Of a DNA stretch of 64,000 nucleotides, positions 42,760-52,943 are shown one piece after another. The notes under the pieces were generated by a model that was given only the letters and a program-made list of their open reading frames with translations, ran no database searches and had not been told where the DNA came from. Source of the stretch: CAVWDU01 sp963840725 (GTDB lineage Bacteria; Pseudomonadota; Gammaproteobacteria; Pseudomonadales; Halieaceae). The stretch spans positions 186,001 to 250,000 of the forward strand of contig CAWIZY010000018.1 in the NCBI GenBank assembly GCA_963840725.1. Direction: 5' to 3'. The position numbers and the translations under genes were made by a program. Numbering within the stretch: position 1 is the stretch's first letter; every line of letters starts with the position of its first letter.

Positions 42760-45529
42760 TCATAGCTGCTGAATGCGCCGCTGCTGCTCGTGCAGCTTCT
42801 CCAGTGCCTGCCGGCGGTCCTGCATTTTTTCGCGCTCCTTGGACACCACTGCCGCCGGTGCACGGTCAACAAATGCCGGGTTTTCAAGCTTCTTTTGTAG
42901 CCGGGAGAGTTCAGTGTCAAGTTTCTCGACTTCCCGATCGAGGCGCGCCAGCTCAGCCTGGGTGTCGATGAGACCGGCCATAGGCACAAGGATTTCCAGG
43001 TTGCCAACGAGGGCAGTGGCGGCAAGTGGTGCTTCCTGGCCGTCTTCGAGCCATTCGATGTCGTCGAGTTTGGCCAATTTCTTGAGAGATGGGGCATTTT
43101 GAGTCAACCGGGCTCTGTCCAGCTGGTCGCCATTTCGGGCGAGCAATGACAGGGCCCGACCCGGAGGAATATTCATTTCTCCGCGGATATTTCTGACCCC
43201 GAGAATAACGCCCTTAAGCCATTCTATATCCGCATTTGCAGACTTGTCCACGCCTTTCTCGTCGCTGACCGGGTAGGGTTGCAGCATAATGGTGGGGCCT
43301 TCTTTTCCGGCTAGCGGGCTGACCGTTTGCCAGATTTCTTCGGTGATGAACGGCATAAAGGGGTGCAGCAGCCGGAGCCAGGTCTCAAGGACTCTGATAA
43401 GCGTGCGGCGGGTTCCTCGCTGGGCTGCAGCGCTGGCATCGTCATCCCACAGGACAGGCTTCGACAATTCGAGATACCAGTCGCAGTACTCGTTCCAGAT
43501 GAACTCATAAATAGCCTGGCTGGCAAGATCCAGGCGATAATTCCCCACGGCGTCAGCAACTGCCGCCTCGGTTTCCTGTAGACGGCTCACTATCCAGCGG
43601 TCCGCGAGGCTCAGCTCGACGTCCGCGTCGGCTCGCAGACCGCAATCTTCTTCCGCGCAGTTCATCAAAACATAGCGCGCTGCATTCCAGATCTTGTTGC
43701 AAAAGTTACGGTAGCCCTCAATACGACCGATATCGAATTTGATATCCCGACCGGTTGAGGCCAGCGAATAATAGGTGAACCGCAAGGCGTCTGTGCCATA
43801 GGCGGCGATGCCTTCAGGGAATTGCCGCCGCGTGGCTTTTTCAATCTTGGCTGCAAGTTTTGGCTGCATCATACCCGCGGTGCGCTTGGTGACCAGGCTT
43901 TCCAGGTCAATACCGTCAATCAGGTCGATAGGGTCGATAACATTACCCTTGGATTTGGACATCTTCTGCCCTTCAGCATCTCGGACCAGCCCGTGGACAT
44001 ACACTGTGTGAAATGGCACCTCCTGTCGCAAATGCAGCGACATCATGATCATTCTGGCTACCCAGAAAAAGATAATATCGAAGCCTGTGACCAGCACCGA
44101 GCTGGGATGGAACGTCGCGAGATCATCAGTTTCTTCAGGCCAGCCCAGGGTGGAGAATGTCCATAGCGCGGACGAAAACCAGGTGTCGAGCACGTCATCG
44201 TCCTGACGCAGCGTCACGCCGGAATCCAGGGCATAACTCTGCGCGAACTGCAGCCTCGTCTCGCCCTACATAGATATTGCCCTCGTCGTCATACCAGGCC
44301 GGGATGCGATGCCCCCACCAGAGTTGGCGGCTGATACACCAGTCCTGGATATCGCGCATCCAGGCAAAATAGGTGTTTTCCCATTGCTTGGGAACAAACT
44401 TGATGTCGCCGTTTTCCACCGCACTGATGGCAGGTTTGGCCAGTTCCCGGGCATCGACATACCATTGATTGGTCAGATAGGGCTCTATGACCACCCCTGA
44501 CCGGTCGCCTCTGGGAACCTTGAGCACATGATCCTCAACTTTTTCGACCAGACCCTCAGCCTCAAGGTCGGCGATTAACTGTTGCCGGGCTGCGAAGCGG
44601 TCCATGCCCCGGTACGCCTCCGGCGCTTCATTGTTGATTGCCGCGTCGTCGTCAAACACGTTGATCATCGGGAGACCGTGACGACGACCTACCTCATAGT
44701 CGTTAAAATCGTGAGCGGGGGTGATTTTGAGGCAGCCCGTGCCAAATTCCCGGTCTACGTAGTCGTCTGCGATGATTGGAATCTGCCTGCCTGTCAAGGG
44801 CAGGTCTATCATCGTCCGATCAAATGTGCGTAGCGCTCGTCTTCCGGGTGGACCGCTACTGCGGTATCGCCCAGCATAGTCTCGGGTCGGGTTGTGGCCA
44901 CCGTGAGAAAGCTTTCAGCGCCAGCGAGCGGGTAACGCAGGTGCCACAGACTGCCTTGTTCCTCTTCACTGATAACCTCGAGGTCGGAGATGGCGGTATG
45001 CAGTGCCGGGTCCCAGTTGACCAGCCGCTGACCGCGATAGATCAGGCCCTCGTGGTAGAGTCGAATGAAGACTTCCTGTACTGCCTCGACTGAGCCCGGG
45101 ATCCATGGTGAAACGTTCCCGCGACCAGTCCAGCGATGAACCCAGGCGGCGAAGCTGGCGAGTAATGGTGTTCCCCGACTGTTCTTTCCACTCCCAGACC
45201 TTGTCGATGAATTTCTCCCGGCCCAGCTCGTGCCGACTAACACCTTCGGCCTCCAGCTGCCTTTCTACCACCATCTGAGTGGCAATGCCTGCGTGATCAG
45301 TGCCGACTTGCCAGAGCGTGTTGTAGCCCGCCATGCGGTGGTAGCGAATCAGGGCGTCCATGATGGCTTCCTGAAATCCATGGCCCATATGCAGGCTGCC
45401 AGTCACGTTGGGCGGCGGGATCATGATGCTGTAGGCTGGCTCACCGCCTTGGGGGGCAAAGTAGCCCTTGGTCTCCCACTCCTGGTACCAACGTGTTTCG
45501 ATGGTGGCGGGCTGGAATGTTTTTTCCAT
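42760..45529 (-). pseudogene. valS: Valyl-tRNA synthetase, interrupted by three frameshifts
   Basis: The gene reads from ATG 45529 (SD missing; start MEKTFQPATIETRWYQEWE) across four frames to 42760, about 920 residues when joined, the normal ValS length. Landmarks: HIGH motif GSLHMGHGF, editing-domain region LTVATTRPETMLGDTAV, KMSKS motif GQKMSKSKGN, and the C-terminal coiled coil that binds tRNA. Shift 1 near 45083-45087 is one extra base (SRAVQEVF restored). Shift 2 near 44812 is one missing base (LIGR then MIDLPL). Shift 3 near 44238-44248 is one extra base (restores SYALDSGVTLRQDDD). ValS is normally essential and unique, so sequencing or assembly error is the leading explanation. Confidence 0.9.
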
Positions 45530-45582
45530 GGATATCGTGTCCGAAGCTGGATGAAAAAGGCGGTAGGGCGGGAATTATACGC

Positions 45583-45611
45583 AAAAAAACCACAGCGGAG
45601 TTAACTCTGCT
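45583..45611 (-). terminator. Possible terminator after holC
   Basis: On the complement AGCAGAG pairs with CTCCGCT over a TTAA loop, with one mismatch, followed by GTGG and seven T. It lies between holC and valS, so valS may be read from its own promoter or by read-through. Confidence 0.5.
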
Positions 45612-45679
45612 TTAGGGCTGGGAGGTGATGTCAAGGCCGACCAGCGCAGAACCGGTGATCGCACCCGGCTGGCAGCCTT

Positions 45680-46099
45680 TTAGAGGTCGTGTTTGTCCAG
45701 TTTGTAGCCCCGATCGCGGTAAAACAGCCAGGACTTGCGCAATGCCTCAAGGCTGTCGGAGTCTTGGGTGACGACCTCGGCCACGCGCCGAAAACGGCTG
45801 AAAAACCGCGGGATTTCGAGTTGCAGATTGATCAGCAGGTCATCATGGGTCTCAGGATCCTGGCCCCAACCAATGGTTACCGGTTCGTCGTTCTCTCTAC
45901 CGTGCAGGGCATGGGGCAGGAAACTCGCGGGCCTGAAACTCCACAGGAGCTGGTCCAGTTCGCCAGCCTGCTGTTCGTCAGCCGCATTGATATACACACG
46001 ATGGCCGCGTTGAAACGCCTTGTCTGCCAGGCGCGCTGCTACTTGCAGGCGCTGCTGTGAGCCGCTGGCCTGAATGACGTAAAACCCTACCCGGGTCAC
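45680..46099 (-). CDS. holC: DNA polymerase III chi subunit
   Basis: A 139-residue HolC, part of the clamp loader, linking it to SSB. The GTG start at 46099 overlaps the pepA stop (GTGA), and gives TRVGFYVIQASGSQQRLQVA, the usual HolC entry. Other conserved stretches are DQLLWSFRPASFLPHAL, and YRDRGYKLDKHDL at the end. The frame is open further upstream but inside pepA. The order pepA-holC-valS is classical in gammaproteobacteria. Confidence 0.94.
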   Translation of the reverse strand: MTRVGFYVIQASGSQQRLQVAARLADKAFQRGHRVYINAADEQQAGELDQLLWSFRPASFLPHALHGRENDEPVTIGWGQDPETHDDLLINLQLEIPRFFSRFRRVAEVVTQDSDSLEALRKSWLFYRDRGYKLDKHDL

Positions 46100-47592
46100 C
46101 GGCCGGCTGACTGGTCGATCAGATATTGCGTGAGCAGGGCAACGGGACGCCCGGTTGCGCCCTTGGGACTGCTGTCCCAGGCGGCACCGGCAATATCCAG
46201 ATGTGCCCAGTGGTAATTCTCGGCAAACCGGGCCAGGAAACACGCGGCGGTGATGCTGCCGGCACCGGGGCCGCCGATGTTGGCAATGTCGGCAAAATTA
46301 CTCTTGAGTTGACCCTGGTAGTCTTCCCAAAGCGGCATCCGCCATGCCCGATCATGACTCTCTACCCCGGCGGCGAGCAACTGCTCTGCCAAGCCATCGT
46401 TATTGGCAAACAGGCCGGCAGCATGTGAGCCCAGAGCCACCACACAGGCGCCGGTCAGGGTTGCGAGATCGATAACCGCCTGCGGCTTGTAACGCTCGGC
46501 ATAAGTCAGTGCGTCACAGAGCACCAGCCGCCCCTCCGCATCGGTATTGAGTACCTCAATGGTTTTTCCGGACATGCTCGTAACCACGTCACCGGGTTTC
46601 GTGGCGCCACCGCTGGGCATGTTTTCTGCAGCAGCGACAATGGCGACAACGTTGATGGGTAACTTCAGTTCACACAGACTGTGCATGGTGCCAAAGACCC
46701 CCGCAGCACCACCCATATCAAATTTCATTTCGTCCATTTTGGCGCCGGGCTTGAGGGAAATGCCGCCGGTATCGAAGGTGATGCCCTTGCCGACCAGGAC
46801 ATGGGGCTTCTTGTTAGGTCGTGAACCCTTGTATTCCATGATGATGAGCTTGGCCGCCTGATCTGATCCCGCGGATACCGACAGCAGCGAACCCATGCCC
46901 AGATCAGCCATCTGCTTTTCGCTGAGCACCCGGGTGGTCAGCCGGCTGTGCGCGCGGGCGAGCTTGCGAGCCTGGCTGGCCAGATAGGAGGGTGTACAAA
47001 TGTTACCAGGCAGGTTGGCCAGGTTTCGCGCCAGGTTGACCCCGTCGCCTGTATGGCGTCCCTGGTCCAATGCCTTTTGGGCTGCTTTTGGTGGGCAGAG
47101 ACTGCCAGTGTTCACCACCAGTCGGCTGAGCTTGAGGGCCGGTTTGGGTTCACTGACAGTCGCGGTATAGCGGTAGCTGGAGGCGGTCATCGCCCGCGCC
47201 AGGTATTCCAGGAACCAGGTGATGTCAGCGCCCTCCAGGGGCAGGTCCGCAATGTGTACCGTTGCATCGCCGGCCTGGGTGGCATTTAGCGCTTCGTAAA
47301 TGCCCCCGATGACTTTTCTGGCATTGGTGCGATCAAACTTGCCGGCAGGACCACAGCCCATGAGTAGAATGCGTTTCGCGCGGCCAATGCCCGGCAGCAT
47401 CTGTGCTTCTCCCGCTTTGCCGACAAAATCGCCATTGGCCAGTGCGGCGGTGACCATGCCGTCTCCGGCAGCATCCAGTTGCTGTGCGGCGGCTGAGAGT
47501 TTCTTGCGCCCGAAAACCGGCACAATGGCGCACTGACAGCTGACTTTCTCGGCGGCCGTGATTTTACGCGCGGTGAAGGTAATTCCAGTCAT
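46096..47592 (-). CDS. pepA: Leucyl aminopeptidase (M17)
   Basis: A 498-residue M17 peptidase that removes N-terminal residues from peptides, and in E. coli also binds DNA. The metal and catalytic residues lie in VGKGITFDTGGISLKPGA, DMGGAAGVFGTM, and the family signature NTDAEGRLVLCDAL. The N-terminal domain is the usual helper domain. Its ATG at 47592 faces lptF across a 156-base spacer. It is the first gene of the pepA-holC-valS run and overlaps holC by four bases. Confidence 0.97.
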   Translation of the reverse strand: MTGITFTARKITAAEKVSCQCAIVPVFGRKKLSAAAQQLDAAGDGMVTAALANGDFVGKAGEAQMLPGIGRAKRILLMGCGPAGKFDRTNARKVIGGIYEALNATQAGDATVHIADLPLEGADITWFLEYLARAMTASSYRYTATVSEPKPALKLSRLVVNTGSLCPPKAAQKALDQGRHTGDGVNLARNLANLPGNICTPSYLASQARKLARAHSRLTTRVLSEKQMADLGMGSLLSVSAGSDQAAKLIIMEYKGSRPNKKPHVLVGKGITFDTGGISLKPGAKMDEMKFDMGGAAGVFGTMHSLCELKLPINVVAIVAAAENMPSGGATKPGDVVTSMSGKTIEVLNTDAEGRLVLCDALTYAERYKPQAVIDLATLTGACVVALGSHAAGLFANNDGLAEQLLAAGVESHDRAWRMPLWEDYQGQLKSNFADIANIGGPGAGSITAACFLARFAENYHWAHLDIAGAAWDSSPKGATGRPVALLTQYLIDQSAGR

Positions 47593-47748
47593 TTCAGGTC
47601 CTTGGTCAAAGTCGAGGGTGTCTTCGTGTCATGCGAAGCAACCCTGCAGTTGGCGTTTGCGGCCGGCCCAGTTAGGGTGAACAGGCTCCGATGCGCTAGT
47701 GTATGATGTCGGGCGTCCAGATTGAAGGAATCTGTAACAGTATTCGTC

Positions 47749-48864
47749 ATGAAAATTCTTGGCTATCTCACCCGCGAAGTGCTCACCCATATGGTGGCCG
47801 TGAGTTTTATCCTGTTGGTAATCATTATTAGTGGCCGTTTTGTCAAGTACCTTGCCGAGGCTGCAACGGGTGACCTCGCCGCAAGTATCCTCTTGCCGGT
47901 TATGTTTTACCGACTCCCCGGATTCCTTGAGTTGATCATCCCGCTGGGTCTGTTTATCGGTATTCTCATGTCCTACGGGCGACTTTACGTCGAGAGCGAG
48001 ATGGTGATTCTGTCTGCCTGCGGTATCAGCCCCAGTCGCATGGCGCTCTATACCCTGGTGCCGGCGCTACTGGTTATGGCGCTGGTCGCGTTCCTCAGTT
48101 TTTTCATTACGCCCCTGGGTGCGGCCCGCTCGGAGGCGTTACTGGACGACCCCAGTTCCTCCACTGGCCTGCACACCCTCGGGGCCGGCCGTTTCCAATC
48201 GCGGCGTGGTAGCGACACGGTGAGCTATACCGCGTCAATAAACCCGGACAACGGGGTGATGAACGAGGTGTTTCTCTCACAGCGGGGCGAAGATAGTGAC
48301 GGCAGCCCCACGATGAGCGTAACCATAGCGAGCGAGGGTGAAATCCGTGTCGATCCGGCCTCTGGAGCACGTTATCTGGAGTTGCGGGATGGCTATCGTT
48401 ACGAAGGACTGCCCGGAGGCCTGGCGTACACCGCGGTGAATTTTAAACGCTTCGGTCAGTTAATTCCGGAGCCTGAGGGTGGTATTCGCACCGCTGATCC
48501 GGTAGACGGTCGCACTACTCGCACGCTGATCGCATCGGACGCCGATGACGACCGCGCGGCCCTTTATTGGCGAATATCCCTGCCGCTGATGGTGCCAGTG
48601 GTTGCAATCATTGCACTCTGCCTCAGTCGAACCGATCATCGTCGGGGCCGCTACCTGAAGATGGCACCGGCATTTATCATCTATCTCGCCTATTTAATGC
48701 TTTTGGCCAATGCCAGGTCGGCGATGGAGGAGGGTGCATCGGCTGTTGGCAGTGGGCTGTGGGTGGTTCATGGTGCCTTCCTTCTGCTCGCATTGACAAT
48801 GCTCTATGGACAGCGTTTGCGGCAGCTGCTGAGACGTCGGGGGCGGGTTCATGCGCAAGCTTGA
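47749..48864 (+). CDS. lptF: LPS export system permease LptF
   Basis: A 371-residue inner membrane protein of the LptBFGC complex that extracts lipopolysaccharide from the membrane. The start ATG 47749 gives MKILGYLTREVLTHMVAVSF, the expected first helix. Three N-terminal helices, a large periplasmic beta-jellyroll (residues 130-260), and three C-terminal helices are visible, with the GRFVKYLAEAATGDL stretch typical of LptF. It is divergent from pepA and overlaps lptG by 14 bases. Confidence 0.95.
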   Translation: MKILGYLTREVLTHMVAVSFILLVIIISGRFVKYLAEAATGDLAASILLPVMFYRLPGFLELIIPLGLFIGILMSYGRLYVESEMVILSACGISPSRMALYTLVPALLVMALVAFLSFFITPLGAARSEALLDDPSSSTGLHTLGAGRFQSRRGSDTVSYTASINPDNGVMNEVFLSQRGEDSDGSPTMSVTIASEGEIRVDPASGARYLELRDGYRYEGLPGGLAYTAVNFKRFGQLIPEPEGGIRTADPVDGRTTRTLIASDADDDRAALYWRISLPLMVPVVAIIALCLSRTDHRRGRYLKMAPAFIIYLAYLMLLANARSAMEEGASAVGSGLWVVHGAFLLLALTMLYGQRLRQLLRRRGRVHAQA

Positions 48865-49912
48865 TCGCTATGTCGGGAGGACGGTGCTCGCGGCCATTGG
48901 ACTGGTGCTGCTGGTCATTGTGGGACTGGATGCGGTGGGTGAGTTTGTCGACGAGGTCGGGGACGTATCGGAAACCTATACCTTCGGGCAGGTGGTTCTC
49001 TATGTGTTGCTCACGCTTCCCGGTCGTTTCTATGAGTTCATTCCTTTTGCCGCACTGATCGGATGCCTGATCGGTCTGGGGCAATTAGCCAGCTCCAGTG
49101 AGCTGGTCGTGATGCGTTCGGCGGGCATTTCTACCGGTCGATTGGTCTGGCTCACGATGAAACCTGCGCTGTTGGTGGCGGTATTGGGTTTTTTGATGGG
49201 TGAATACGTGGCCCCGGTTACCGATCAGGTCGCGGAGCAGCGACGTTCACTGGCCCAGGACCCCGAGTCGGTCAAGACCGGTGGGGGCGGGCTATGGAAT
49301 CGTGAGGGAGACACATTCATTCATTTTAATGCGCTGGACCCAGAGGGTGTGGTATACGGCGTTCAACTGCTTCAATTCGATGATCGGCTCGAATTGCGCT
49401 CGGCTCTGCGGGCGGCGCGGGCCCTTTACCGGGGCGACCACTGGATGCTGGAAAATGTCGCCAAAACCGACTTTTCCAGCTGGGAGACTACCCGATCAAA
49501 TCATCCGCAATTGCGGTGGGATACCAGCATTACACCCGAGGTGCTGACGCTGGAAGTGGTCTCCCCATCCCAGCTATCCATCAGTAACCTGTACCGCTAT
49601 AGCCGCTATCTGGCGCAGCAAGGACTGGATTCTGATGACTATCAGCTGGCCTTGTGGCGCAAGCTGTTGCAGCCGGCAGCGGTGGGCGCTCTGGTACTGG
49701 TGGCGATCTCATTTATCTTCGGCCCATTGCGAGAAGGTACAATGGGGTTTCGGATCTTTGCCGGCGTGATTATCGGGATCGTATTCAGCACCAGTCAGGA
49801 TTTGCTGGGACCGGCGAGCCTGGTATTCGGCTTCTCACCGCTCTATGCCGCCGTTATACCCACCGCGCTGTGTTTTGTTGCCGGGGTGTGGATGTTGCGT
49901 CGGGCCCGCTAG
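48851..49912 (+). CDS. lptG: LPS export system permease LptG
   Basis: A 353-residue partner of LptF. MRKLDRYVGRTVLAAIGLVL and VMRSAGISTGRLVWLTMKPA are typical, with RFYEFIPFAALIGCLIGLGQ in helix 2 and 3, and the same six-helix plus jellyroll plan. The start lies 14 bases inside lptF, so translation is coupled. It is convergent with the RDD gene with a 15-base gap. Confidence 0.95.
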   Translation: MRKLDRYVGRTVLAAIGLVLLVIVGLDAVGEFVDEVGDVSETYTFGQVVLYVLLTLPGRFYEFIPFAALIGCLIGLGQLASSSELVVMRSAGISTGRLVWLTMKPALLVAVLGFLMGEYVAPVTDQVAEQRRSLAQDPESVKTGGGGLWNREGDTFIHFNALDPEGVVYGVQLLQFDDRLELRSALRAARALYRGDHWMLENVAKTDFSSWETTRSNHPQLRWDTSITPEVLTLEVVSPSQLSISNLYRYSRYLAQQGLDSDDYQLALWRKLLQPAAVGALVLVAISFIFGPLREGTMGFRIFAGVIIGIVFSTSQDLLGPASLVFGFSPLYAAVIPTALCFVAGVWMLRRAR

Positions 49913-49927
49913 CTTATACCCCGACGG

Positions 49928-50401
49928 TTACTTGGGCGGTCGTTGTTTGGCGGGAACCAGGATCAGGCGAGTGCCGGACAGGTAGTCATGCCAGTAGCAG
50001 TTTTGCCGGTCTACAAGGCTCCACAGGTAGCCTGCACCAAAGCAGACGGCAGACAATGTAGCGCCGATACTTCGCAGGCAAGCCTGTTTTAGCCCGGGGG
50101 TCTCACCGCCCTGGCCGACCAGCTTGATGCGCCAGGCCTGCATGCCCAGGGTCTGTCCCCCTTTGAGCCAGAAGCTCCAGAAAAAACCCGCACCTGTCAC
50201 CCAGGCGACGACTTGTACCAGCAGCGCTGGCAGCGCCGGGCTACCCAGCTCACCAGCGCCTTCTCCGGTGATCAGGTCGCGCAGACCCATGCACATGAAT
50301 ACCGCTAACATGATCAAGGGCAGCACCAGAAATACGTCATAGAGGAGTGCCATCAGGCGCCGTGGTAATGCCGGTGACGCAACGCTGGGTTCATCCGTCA
50401 T
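49928..50401 (-). CDS. RDD family membrane protein
   Basis: A 157-residue protein with about four hydrophobic segments and the RDD pattern PRRLMALLYDVFLVLPLIML, then GQTLGMQAWRIKL. RDD proteins are of unclear function, some linked to ion exchange. The ATG overlaps the stop of the upstream proline-rich gene (ATGA), so the pair is cotranscribed. Confidence 0.9.
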   Translation of the reverse strand: MTDEPSVASPALPRRLMALLYDVFLVLPLIMLAVFMCMGLRDLITGEGAGELGSPALPALLVQVVAWVTGAGFFWSFWLKGGQTLGMQAWRIKLVGQGGETPGLKQACLRSIGATLSAVCFGAGYLWSLVDRQNCYWHDYLSGTRLILVPAKQRPPK

Positions 50402-51270
50402 TCGGTGAGGCTCAAGTGAGCCGTATCGGGAGCCTTTTCTGTATTCGACCGTCGGTAGCGTTGCTCCAGCACATCGGCACCTGTCGGGCCCAATTCCAGC
50501 CCGGATAGATCCAGCGCCGGTGGCGTTGCCGGCGGCGGCGCACAGTCAGACAGGTCGGTACCGGCCGCACTCAGATCCAGGGCGCTGATATCTGGTAGGG
50601 CGGGCGGCGGCGGTACCACGGACGCAGTCGCGGCTCCATCGTTGCTGTCTCCCACTGACAGATGGCTGGTATCCGGCGCTGGCGGTGGCGGCGATGCTGG
50701 CGGCGACAAACGATCTGTGGGCGGGTCCAGTTCCAGGCTGGAAGTATCTACCGCTGCAGCAGGTTCGCTGCTGCGCTCTTCCGGGTTAAGTACCGGCGTA
50801 TGCGGCGGTGCAAGGGTATAGGCGGTGTCTTCGGTTCCCGTCGAGTTCCCCGGGGCGTGGTGATCTGCAGCGGGCTGTCCACCCTGGTCGGGGCTTGCGT
50901 GGCTGTCCTCGCCGGTGATGGCGGCGAGCCGCTCGGCCATGGAGAGCTGTTTGTCCGGTGCCTCGGCCGGGGCCGGTTCGCTGACTGCTGGCGTCGGTGC
51001 GGCGGGCCTGGCTGCAGACTTGTCATCGATGTTATCGCGCTGCAGTTCTTTAATAACTGGCACGGCCCCAGCCTGTTTCATGGCCTGCTGGTATTTGATC
51101 GCGGTGGCCCGATCGCAGTCGCGCTTTACCGGCACCAGCTGACCGCTGAACAGCTTCTCCAGTGCGGCGGCATCGGCCTTGAACAGGCGGGCCAGATTGG
51201 CTCTGACGACGGGCTCCTGCTGCCCGGCCAGGAGCTGTCCTGCAAAGTAAACACTGAAACGCTCTGCCAT
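50398..51270 (-). CDS. Proline-rich protein of unknown function upstream of RDD gene
   Basis: A 290-residue protein from ATG 51270, chosen since the frame above has no conserved-looking sequence. Residues 1-75 form a compact domain (FSVYFAGQLLAGQQEPVV, LARLFKADAAALEKLFSGQL, YQQAMKQAGAVPVIKE) of a kind often seen alone or before low-complexity tails. The remaining 215 residues are rich in Pro, Ala, Ser and Asp and contain five copies of a short motif: DTSSLEL, DTSHLSV, DISALDL, ALDLSGLEL and DTAHLSL. The motif may be a docking element. The overlap with the RDD gene ties their roles together. Confidence 0.75.
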   Translation of the reverse strand: MAERFSVYFAGQLLAGQQEPVVRANLARLFKADAAALEKLFSGQLVPVKRDCDRATAIKYQQAMKQAGAVPVIKELQRDNIDDKSAARPAAPTPAVSEPAPAEAPDKQLSMAERLAAITGEDSHASPDQGGQPAADHHAPGNSTGTEDTAYTLAPPHTPVLNPEERSSEPAAAVDTSSLELDPPTDRLSPPASPPPPAPDTSHLSVGDSNDGAATASVVPPPPALPDISALDLSAAGTDLSDCAPPPATPPALDLSGLELGPTGADVLEQRYRRSNTEKAPDTAHLSLTE

Positions 51271-51608
51271 AGTGGGGATTCCCTGCATGTCTCCAGCAAG
51301 TATAGGGACAGGCATGCCGGGGGCCAAGCGCCAAATGTGATGTAGATAACGTCTTGCCGGTCGTCTGCAGGGCCTGCCCCCTGGTTTTGGCGCAACTGTG
51401 GGCAAGTCCGCGTCGGCGTGCTTCCGGTCGAGGTTCCGGACAGCATCTGGCTTCGGTATAATGAAGCTTTTGGCGAAGCAATCGCGATAGCAGCGCAGCG
51501 CCTTACGGCAGCTCGGGATAGCAGTAGCCCTGGCCGTAGCAAGGCGGCCAGTTATCGGGCCTCGGCAAGCAGTTATCCAACCCCAACGGCTTTGATGAAA
51601 CAACGACT
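51271..51608. other. Intergenic region between proline-rich gene and bolA
   Basis: 338 bases without a gene. A TATAAT at 51457-51462 with TTCCGG (51434-51439) 17 bases upstream is a possible plus-strand promoter for bolA-trhO with a leader of about 140 bases. No other structure was recognised. Confidence 0.5.
51434..51462 (+). promoter_or_regulatory. Possible sigma70 promoter of bolA-trhO
   Basis: A perfect -10 TATAAT with a weak -35 (TTCCGG) at 17-base spacing. Confidence 0.4.
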
Positions 51609-51932
51609 ATGAAGATACAGCAGGAAATTGAGACCCAGTTGGCAACGGCCCTGCAGCCGGAGTATCTGGAGGTCAGCAACGAAAGCCATATGCACAGTGT
51701 GCCAGCAAACTCCGAAACCCACTTCAAGGTGGTTGCCGTGTCCAGCGCCTTTGAGGGACAGCGCCAGGTTGCCCGCCACCAGCGCATTTACGGGGAACTG
51801 CAGCCGCAACTGGATGGCCCTGTGCATGCCCTGGCCCTGCATACCTACACGCCGGCGGAGTGGACCGCCCGTCAGGCCGAGGCACCGAGTTCACCGGATT
51901 GTCTGGGCGGCAGCAAAGCGGATCAGCAGTGA
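51609..51932 (+). CDS. BolA family protein
   Basis: A 107-residue protein with the BolA class II-like fold. The conserved core is LEVSNESHMHSVPANSETHF followed by FKVVAVSSAFEGQRQVARHQ and IYGEL, with the late His in HALALHTYTPAEW. BolA proteins work with monothiol glutaredoxins on iron-sulfur or redox sensing, and some bind DNA; E. coli BolA is about this length. The gene overlaps trhO (GTGA), so the two are cotranscribed. Confidence 0.95.
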   Translation: MKIQQEIETQLATALQPEYLEVSNESHMHSVPANSETHFKVVAVSSAFEGQRQVARHQRIYGELQPQLDGPVHALALHTYTPAEWTARQAEAPSSPDCLGGSKADQQ

Positions 51933-52900
51933 GCAAGGGTTTGGACAGCGACAACGTGGTGGTGGCGGCGCTCTACAAGTTTGTCGAACTTGAGGATTTT
52001 CATAGCCTCCGAGAAAGACTGCTGGACGCTTGTCTTGCGGCTGAGATCAAAGGTACGCTGCTGCTGGCCAAAGAGGGGATAAACGGCACCATTGCCGGCT
52101 CCAGAGCGGGGATTGATAGCGTGCTTGCGTGGCTGCGTGATGATCCTAGGTTCGCCGACCTGGAACACAAGGAGTCCCGGGGCGATCATCAGCCGTTTCA
52201 CCGCATGAAGGTGAAACTCAAGCAAGAGATCGTGACCATGGGGTTGCCGGATATCGATCCCACGCGTCAGGTGGGCACCTACGTGGAGCCCGAGCAGTGG
52301 AATGCACTGGTGGATGACCCGGAGGTGCTGCTGATCGACACCCGCAATGGTTATGAGTGCGGTATTGGTTCGTTTCGCGGCGCCATCGACCCGCACACCA
52401 CCAGCTTTCGCGACTTCCCTGCGTACACGCGCCAAAACCTGGACCCGGCGAAGCATAAAAAAGTGGCTATGTTCTGTACCGGCGGCATACGCTGTGAAAA
52501 AGCCTCGGCCTTTATGCTGGCAGAGGGTTTTGAGGAGGTATTTCACTTGCGCGGAGGTATATTGAAGTATCTGGAAACCGTGCCTGAGTCGCAGAGCACC
52601 TGGGAGGGTGAGTGTTTTGTCTTTGATGGCAGGGTTGCGGTTAATCACCGCCTGGAAAAAGGCCGCTATGACCAGTGTTTCGGGTGTCGGCACCCTATCA
52701 CGGAAGAAGATAAACGGTCCCCCGTATACCAGCGTGGTGTTTGCTGTCCCGCTTGCTTTGACGAGCTGAGCGACGACCAGAAGATGCGTTTCAGGGAGCG
52801 CCAGAAACAGGTGGAATTGGCTTCAGCGCGCAACGAGAAGCATATCGGCGCACCACCACCGGCACGACAGGGGCAGCGCCTGGAAGGGAGTGGTTCGTGA
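51929..52900 (+). CDS. trhO: tRNA uridine(34) hydroxylase TrhO
   Basis: A 323-residue protein of the YceA/UPF0176 family that hydroxylates U34 in tRNA using oxygen. The GTG start at 51929 overlaps the bolA stop. An N-terminal acylphosphatase-like domain (LLLAKEGINGTIAGSRAGID) precedes a rhodanese domain with catalytic Cys in AMFCTGGIRCEKASAFM. A C-terminal part carries Cys pairs (CFGCRH and CCPAC) that could bind metal. It is 10-25 residues longer at the tail than some homologues. Confidence 0.93.
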   Translation: MSKGLDSDNVVVAALYKFVELEDFHSLRERLLDACLAAEIKGTLLLAKEGINGTIAGSRAGIDSVLAWLRDDPRFADLEHKESRGDHQPFHRMKVKLKQEIVTMGLPDIDPTRQVGTYVEPEQWNALVDDPEVLLIDTRNGYECGIGSFRGAIDPHTTSFRDFPAYTRQNLDPAKHKKVAMFCTGGIRCEKASAFMLAEGFEEVFHLRGGILKYLETVPESQSTWEGECFVFDGRVAVNHRLEKGRYDQCFGCRHPITEEDKRSPVYQRGVCCPACFDELSDDQKMRFRERQKQVELASARNEKHIGAPPPARQGQRLEGSGS

Positions 52901-52943
52901 CGCACTGCGGGGCGCTCAATGCCCGGTCCTTCCTCGGGGTATA

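Noticed and set aside
44195..45243. Programmed frameshifting in valS
   Set aside because: Shifts are in different directions with no slippery site and would need three events; error is simpler.
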